Assembly: GCA_045612185.1 (NCBI GenBank)
Contig: JAZKYO010000075.1
Span: 1 to 10,369 of the forward strand
Source of the DNA: RGIG8775 sp045612185
Lineage (GTDB): Bacteria > Bacillota > Clostridia > Oscillospirales > CAG-272
Direction: 5' to 3'
Length of the DNA: 10,369 bases
Shown here: one piece after another, positions 7,143 through 10,369 of the stretch
How the letters are laid out: each line of letters begins with the position of its first letter
How positions within the stretch are numbered: the stretch's first letter is position 1
Program-made: the position numbers and the translations under genes
Notes under the pieces: model-generated
The model's database searches: none
What the model was told of the DNA's origin: nothing
Seen by the model: only the letters and a program-made list of their open reading frames with translations

Positions 7143-9530
7143 TTAATTATCGTTAATAAGGTTGTTCAAGAGATCCGAAAGAAGCTGTTCGCCTGCTTTT
7201 TCCACGCTCTGTCCGCCCTTGCCTCTTGGCTGGCGTGCTCTTCTGCCAGGTCTTTCCTCAGGCTCGGGAGAAGCCGCCGGGGCTGTCTTTGGGGGATCGG
7301 GGGTGCTTGTAACAGGCGTTGCGGGTTCGGGCTTTTTGGCTATCGGCTCGGAGCTATTGTTCTCTTTGCCTTGGTCCTCGCTCTTTTCCGCAAGCTTTGT
7401 CTCGGTGTTTTCCATAGGCTCGGTGTTATTTTCGGAAACCGCGGGCTCATCACTCTGCGCGGGCGCTTCGGGTGCTGCCTGAGGCACTTCCTGCTCGGCA
7501 GGCGCGTCTCCGCCCTTTTTGGGAGCAAGCTCGCGAAGACCGCCGATGATATCGACGAATTCCTCGTAATACTTGGAATACTCGTCGTCAAGCGCCTTGA
7601 ACTCCTTGGCCATTCTTGCGGCAAGCGTCTTGTTTCCGCTTATGTAAGCCTCAACGATGGGAGTGCTATTAAAGAAGCTGAGAACTGCGCCGTCCTCAAG
7701 GCTTTCAACCTTGCGCTCGATGTATTCCTCAACGGTAACCTGCTGATTTCTCCATACGATAGTCGGCTTTTCGTCCGCGAAGAGCTGGATATAGGCGTCC
7801 GCGCCCTTGTTTCCGCTTACGATATCAAGGCATCTGTTAACAAGCTCACTGCCGTCGGTAGCCTTGATTATGCCGTACTTGTCAAGAAGCTGAGCGATTT
7901 TGAGGAATCCAAGCTTTTGCGGAAACTCGGAATTCTTTACCGCTTCGGAAACTCCGTCACCGAACTTAAGTTCGCAGTATTCCTTGGTAACGCGCTTAAC
8001 GTCTGCGGTAAAGCCCGCCACGCCAAAGGTCATAACTCCTCGCTTGGTGGGAATACTTATTTGTTTTGCCGAGGTAATGTTGATGTACTCTTTAAGCAGA
8101 GTAAGGTAGTTCGCCAACATCTCGCGGCCGTCCTCGGTAATATTCAGAAGATCGAAAAGCTCGGGGTCGTTCTTTATACTGTTTTCGTAAATCTCGGTAA
8201 GGAAGGACTTGTTGTCACGGCTGAACAGCACGTATCTGTCAGAGCCCTCGGACACAGGCTCAAAGCCAAAGTCGCGAAGGAAGTTTACCATGCTTCTCAT
8301 GCTTTGAAGCTCGCTGAAAACGCTCATCTTTTTGATAAATTCGTTAACCGAGCCGAGATTTACAAGCGACCCACCCGAATCGTCAAGCCAGATAACCTCT
8401 CCGCGGCGTTTAACCGTGGATATCATAATGCTGTCGATAAGCTGATCGGGCTTGGAAATTTCAAGGAAGCTGCATATTTCCTTGGTGTGGGTGTGATATA
8501 TTTTTCTCACGTTCTCGCCCACCGCCGACTCCTCGCAGAACTTGTCCGAAAAGTCGTTAACGTCCTTAAACAGGGGGGTGAGACGGGCTCTTGAAATATT
8601 GTTGCTCCAATAAAATTCTCTGGGTCTTTCACGTCCTTGGAAGATTATTTCGTAGAAAAGTCTGAAAAACTTTCCGTTGCGGTTTCTTGTGGGATCCACG
8701 TCCACGTTGTGGGAGAGAATCTCCTGAAGCCTGCCGCCGTCAATAGCCCCGCTCCTTGAGCTGTAAGCTCTCATAAGATTGAGGAAATCTTCCTTAAGCT
8801 CGGAGCCGTCGGCATCGGCAAATACCACGTCGGTCTGCCAATGATAGAAAATTTCTTTAAGAGCCTCGATAAGTCTCTTGGTTCTGACTCCGTTTACGGG
8901 AGGCTTTCCGAGAATCGCGGGGTCGTCAGAGAAGGTAAGACCGCCCAAGTAGTACTTGTATCCCGAAGGAGAAATGGGGGACACGTCCAAGGGATAGATT
9001 TCAATGATTGGTTTCGGAGGTTCCCATCCGCCTTTATCATTGCCGGGTTTCTTAACGGGCCCGCCGCCTCCACCTGTTTTGGGGTCAAACCCAACGGCGT
9101 TGTATATCTGCTTGATAGCGTCCTCAAAGCCGATTCTCGTGGCAAAGAAGCCCTGGATACGTCCAAGCTGGTCCCACCACAGATCATATTCCGCGGGAAC
9201 CTCGTTGTCAGCGATTTCGTCGAGGTAAATAACGTGTACCTCTTTTTTGCGCCTTTTGGCAATATTGAACTCGGTTCTTACAAAAGAGTCCTCTTTTTTA
9301 AAGGGTACTTTTGACATAAATAGAATAACCGCTTCGCACTCTCTGATATGCTCGGATATTACACGGTCAAAATTAGCCCCGGGGGGGATTCCCTTATCGT
9401 ACCACAGGGGAAAACCGTCGGCATTCATTCGCAAAAGATATTCCGCAACGCGGTCCTTGTCCTCGGTAGAATAGCTTATGAAATAATAAGGACTTATTTC
9501 GGTTGGCTCAAAGCCCATATCTGTAGACAT
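7143..9530 (-). CDS. TIR-domain protein, likely NAD+-consuming effector, with long helical body
   Basis: This 795-aa protein begins with a TIR domain (about 13-145). The first strand is YYFISYSTED (15-24), the BB-loop region is LWYDKGIPPGANFD (42-55), and the strand AVILFMS (67-73) is followed by KEDSFVRTEFNIAKRR (79-94). Glu87 there sits where bacterial TIR NADases carry their catalytic glutamate ('S.W..E...A'). The strand VHVIYLDE follows (98-105). Such domains cleave NAD+ or make cyclic ADP-ribose signals; activity here is inferred. A Gly/Pro linker (152-173) leads to an unrecognised, mostly helical body (about 180-667). Then comes a Pro/Glu/Ala-rich, presumably disordered tail (670-758), a basic patch RRARQPRGK (763-771), and a final amphipathic helix (774-792) that may drive oligomerisation or docking. 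There is no signal peptide or membrane helix. The ATG follows AAAGGAG with 8-nt spacing and lies 34 nt after the first gene of the operon. Confidence 0.9.
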   Translation of the reverse strand: MSTDMGFEPTEISPYYFISYSTEDKDRVAEYLLRMNADGFPLWYDKGIPPGANFDRVISEHIRECEAVILFMSKVPFKKEDSFVRTEFNIAKRRKKEVHVIYLDEIADNEVPAEYDLWWDQLGRIQGFFATRIGFEDAIKQIYNAVGFDPKTGGGGGPVKKPGNDKGGWEPPKPIIEIYPLDVSPISPSGYKYYLGGLTFSDDPAILGKPPVNGVRTKRLIEALKEIFYHWQTDVVFADADGSELKEDFLNLMRAYSSRSGAIDGGRLQEILSHNVDVDPTRNRNGKFFRLFYEIIFQGRERPREFYWSNNISRARLTPLFKDVNDFSDKFCEESAVGENVRKIYHTHTKEICSFLEISKPDQLIDSIMISTVKRRGEVIWLDDSGGSLVNLGSVNEFIKKMSVFSELQSMRSMVNFLRDFGFEPVSEGSDRYVLFSRDNKSFLTEIYENSIKNDPELFDLLNITEDGREMLANYLTLLKEYINITSAKQISIPTKRGVMTFGVAGFTADVKRVTKEYCELKFGDGVSEAVKNSEFPQKLGFLKIAQLLDKYGIIKATDGSELVNRCLDIVSGNKGADAYIQLFADEKPTIVWRNQQVTVEEYIERKVESLEDGAVLSFFNSTPIVEAYISGNKTLAARMAKEFKALDDEYSKYYEEFVDIIGGLRELAPKKGGDAPAEQEVPQAAPEAPAQSDEPAVSENNTEPMENTETKLAEKSEDQGKENNSSEPIAKKPEPATPVTSTPDPPKTAPAASPEPEERPGRRARQPRGKGGQSVEKAGEQLLSDLLNNLINDN

Positions 9531-9564
9531 TTATTCCGCTCCTTTCAAAGTCAAGTCGTGCCCG

Positions 9565-10119
9565 TTAATTGTAGCCGTTGTAGCGAAGCTCGCGGTTTAC
9601 CATGGTGATACTTCCGCTTACCGCACCTTTGACTACCGACACGGGGTACATTGAGGCAACGCTCTCATCCATTTTGACAAGAATGCCCTCTCTGATTGCG
9701 AGAATTGCCGATGCGATTACCGTTCTGTCCTTGGGCGACACTCTTTCCTTCTTGCGGAAAAGCCACGAGAAGAAGTCGACCATAGCACTTTCGGTAATGT
9801 CGTTGTCCCTCACCGCCCACGCGGTGGCGGAATCAAAGCTTGAAGCGGCGGGATTGCGCTCCTTAAGCTCGCGGTAAAGCTCGGACACACACTGCGCCAT
9901 AAGAATGCAGTCAAGCGAGTCTCTGACGTTTTTGATTGAGTTATAAATTCCGTCGCCGTAAATCATAGCAAGTACGTCCTCGCCGTCGTCCGACGTTGCG
10001 GCGGCCTTTGCACATTTGCGGAAAAGCCCCTCAGCGGCGCGACCCAGCCCGCTTTTTTCCAAGCTCATGGCGTATTTGAGAACGGTTTCGGTGTTGTTGT
10101 CAATAAAGTTAGCACCCAT
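9565..10119 (-). CDS. Small helical protein, first gene of the operon, unknown function
   Basis: This 184-aa product is not one I recognise. It appears almost entirely alpha-helical, with helices around 9-42 (containing LFRKCAKAAA), 60-92 (rich in Leu/Cys/Glu), 112-125 (with DFFSWLFRKKER) and 132-152. A short C-terminal segment ends in NGYN. No membrane helix, signal peptide or metal-binding cluster is visible. The open frame extends 26 codons upstream, but the start at 10119 is preferred: AAAGGAG lies 7 nt before it, the codons upstream fall in the AT-rich leader next to the promoter, and the longer version lacks a Shine-Dalgarno sequence. Leading an operon that contains a TIR effector and a GTPase, it could be a regulator, adaptor or immunity partner. 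That is inferred from position only. Confidence 0.82.
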   Translation of the reverse strand: MGANFIDNNTETVLKYAMSLEKSGLGRAAEGLFRKCAKAAATSDDGEDVLAMIYGDGIYNSIKNVRDSLDCILMAQCVSELYRELKERNPAASSFDSATAWAVRDNDITESAMVDFFSWLFRKKERVSPKDRTVIASAILAIREGILVKMDESVASMYPVSVVKGAVSGSITMVNRELRYNGYN

Positions 10120-10126
10120 AGGTTGT

Positions 10127-10133
10127 CTCCTTT
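10127..10133 (-). promoter_or_regulatory. Shine-Dalgarno site fixing the first gene's start
   Basis: AAAGGAG on the minus strand is spaced 7 nt from the ATG at 10119-10117. It supports this internal start over the upstream in-frame ATG at 10197. That upstream ATG lies at or just before the predicted transcription start and could not be translated efficiently from this promoter. Confidence 0.8.
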
Positions 10134-10155
10134 GGAGTCGTAGAATTTTTCGGAA

Positions 10156-10171
10156 ATTTTTTCGAAAAAAT
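10156..10171. promoter_or_regulatory. Perfect 16-bp palindrome in the operon leader
   Basis: ATTTTTTCGAAAAAAT is a perfect dyad centred about 30-35 nt downstream of the predicted transcription start. A related half-site, CCGAAAAATT (minus strand, 10153-10144), lies next to it. The dyad could be a repressor operator placed as a roadblock. It could also be an AU-rich leader hairpin, or simply composition. Only the symmetry is seen; function is inferred. Confidence 0.4.
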
Positions 10172-10202
10172 GATAGACTATCCGAGTTTATAATCACTAC
10201 AT

Positions 10203-10231
10203 ATTATAACACTTTGGTCGAATTTTGTCAA
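10203..10231 (-). promoter_or_regulatory. Consensus sigma-A promoter with extended -10 for the operon
   Basis: The minus strand carries TTGACA (10231-10226), a 17-bp spacer, and TATAAT (10208-10203) preceded by TG one base upstream (TGTTATAAT, extended -10). Both hexamers match consensus perfectly at the ideal spacing. The DNA upstream of the -35 is strongly AT-rich and could act as an UP element. Transcription should start near 10196, giving a leader of about 77 nt. No other promoter of comparable quality was noticed between the five genes, which supports one polycistronic message. Confidence 0.9.
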
Positions 10232-10317
10232 TATTTTAGTGAAAAAGAATTCATTTTTTACATATTTTTAGTTATAAAATAAATAATTTCTGATTTTAAC
10301 ACTAAAATTGGCTTTTA
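10232..10317. other. AT-rich intergenic region upstream of the promoter, no gene seen
   Basis: This stretch is very AT-rich, and no open frame with a ribosome site was seen on either strand. It contains A/T runs directly upstream of the -35 (possible UP element) and a weak dyad ATTTTA-N4-TAAAAT at 10293-10308. I see no RNA gene or other strong signal in it. Confidence 0.5.
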
Positions 10318-10367
10318 AAATTGTAGTTTGCCGGTGTGTTCGCACAGCAGCCACGAGGAGCCCCCAC
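10318..10367 (-). repeat. Repeat-like element, right copy (inverted relative to left copy)
   Basis: On the minus strand this reads GTGGGGGC (10367-10360), a variable middle, then CGGCAAACTACAATTT (10333-10318). The two end blocks match the element at 78-134 with one mismatch in the second block. The middle holds a small hairpin (TGTG-TTCG-CACA on the plus strand, about 10335-10346). The window ends almost at the block edge, so the outer limit is not visible. Both copies point inward at the operon. Confidence 0.45.
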
Positions 10368-10369
10368 CG

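Noticed and set aside
7137..8594. Plus-strand 485-codon open frame opposite the TIR gene
   Set aside because: It is antisense to the TIR-protein body and tail. The minus-strand frame has a Shine-Dalgarno sequence, an operon context and a clear TIR domain.
10120..10197. N-terminal extension of the first gene (26 extra codons)
   Set aside because: The extension lies in the AT-rich leader right at the predicted transcription start and lacks a Shine-Dalgarno sequence. The internal ATG at 10119 has a good one.
10293..10308. Dyad ATTTTA-N4-TAAAAT upstream of the promoter
   Set aside because: It has short arms in extremely AT-rich DNA, is expected by chance, and has no positional support.

Overview
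The window looks like an accessory locus from an anaerobic gut-type Firmicute (Bacillota, probably Clostridia). This rests on the strong AAAGGAG/GGAGG Shine-Dalgarno sites before every gene, a consensus sigma-A promoter, an AT-rich upstream region with mid-GC coding DNA, and a surface protein built of Listeria-Bacteroides (InlB B / Flg_new) repeats. The taxonomic assignment is inference.

All five real genes lie on the minus strand and form one tightly packed operon read from about 10196 down to about 156. From 5' to 3' they are: (1) a small unrecognised helical protein (9565-10119); (2) a TIR-domain protein with a long helical body and a disordered tail (7143-9530); (3) a Ras-like/double-GTPase-2-type GTPase with a split zinc knuckle and an unrecognised N-terminal half (5097-7112); (4) a GTPase-associated protein 1 (GAP1-N2-like) protein ending in three transmembrane helices (2697-5081, TTG start); (5) a membrane-anchored extracellular protein with seven InlB B-type repeats (198-2684). 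Gaps between genes are 34, 30, 15 and 12 nt, and each gene has its own Shine-Dalgarno sequence.

A near-perfect extended -10 sigma-A promoter lies at 10203-10231, followed by a leader of about 77 nt that contains a perfect 16-bp AT-rich palindrome. A 13-bp-stem hairpin at 156-185, 12 nt past the last stop codon, closes the operon. The window ends (about 78-134 and 10318-10367) carry related repeat-like sequences in inverted, inward-facing orientation.

The GAP1 + DO-GTPase + TIR combination matches the logic of the NTPase-regulated conflict (anti-phage or suicide) systems described computationally by Aravind and colleagues: a GTPase switch, an associated GAP1 protein and a TIR effector that probably consumes NAD+. 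What is unusual here is the membrane-tethered GAP1 protein and the tightly linked repeat surface protein, which could connect an outside or envelope signal to an intracellular TIR effector. That working model is inference. The family calls rest on motifs read by eye.
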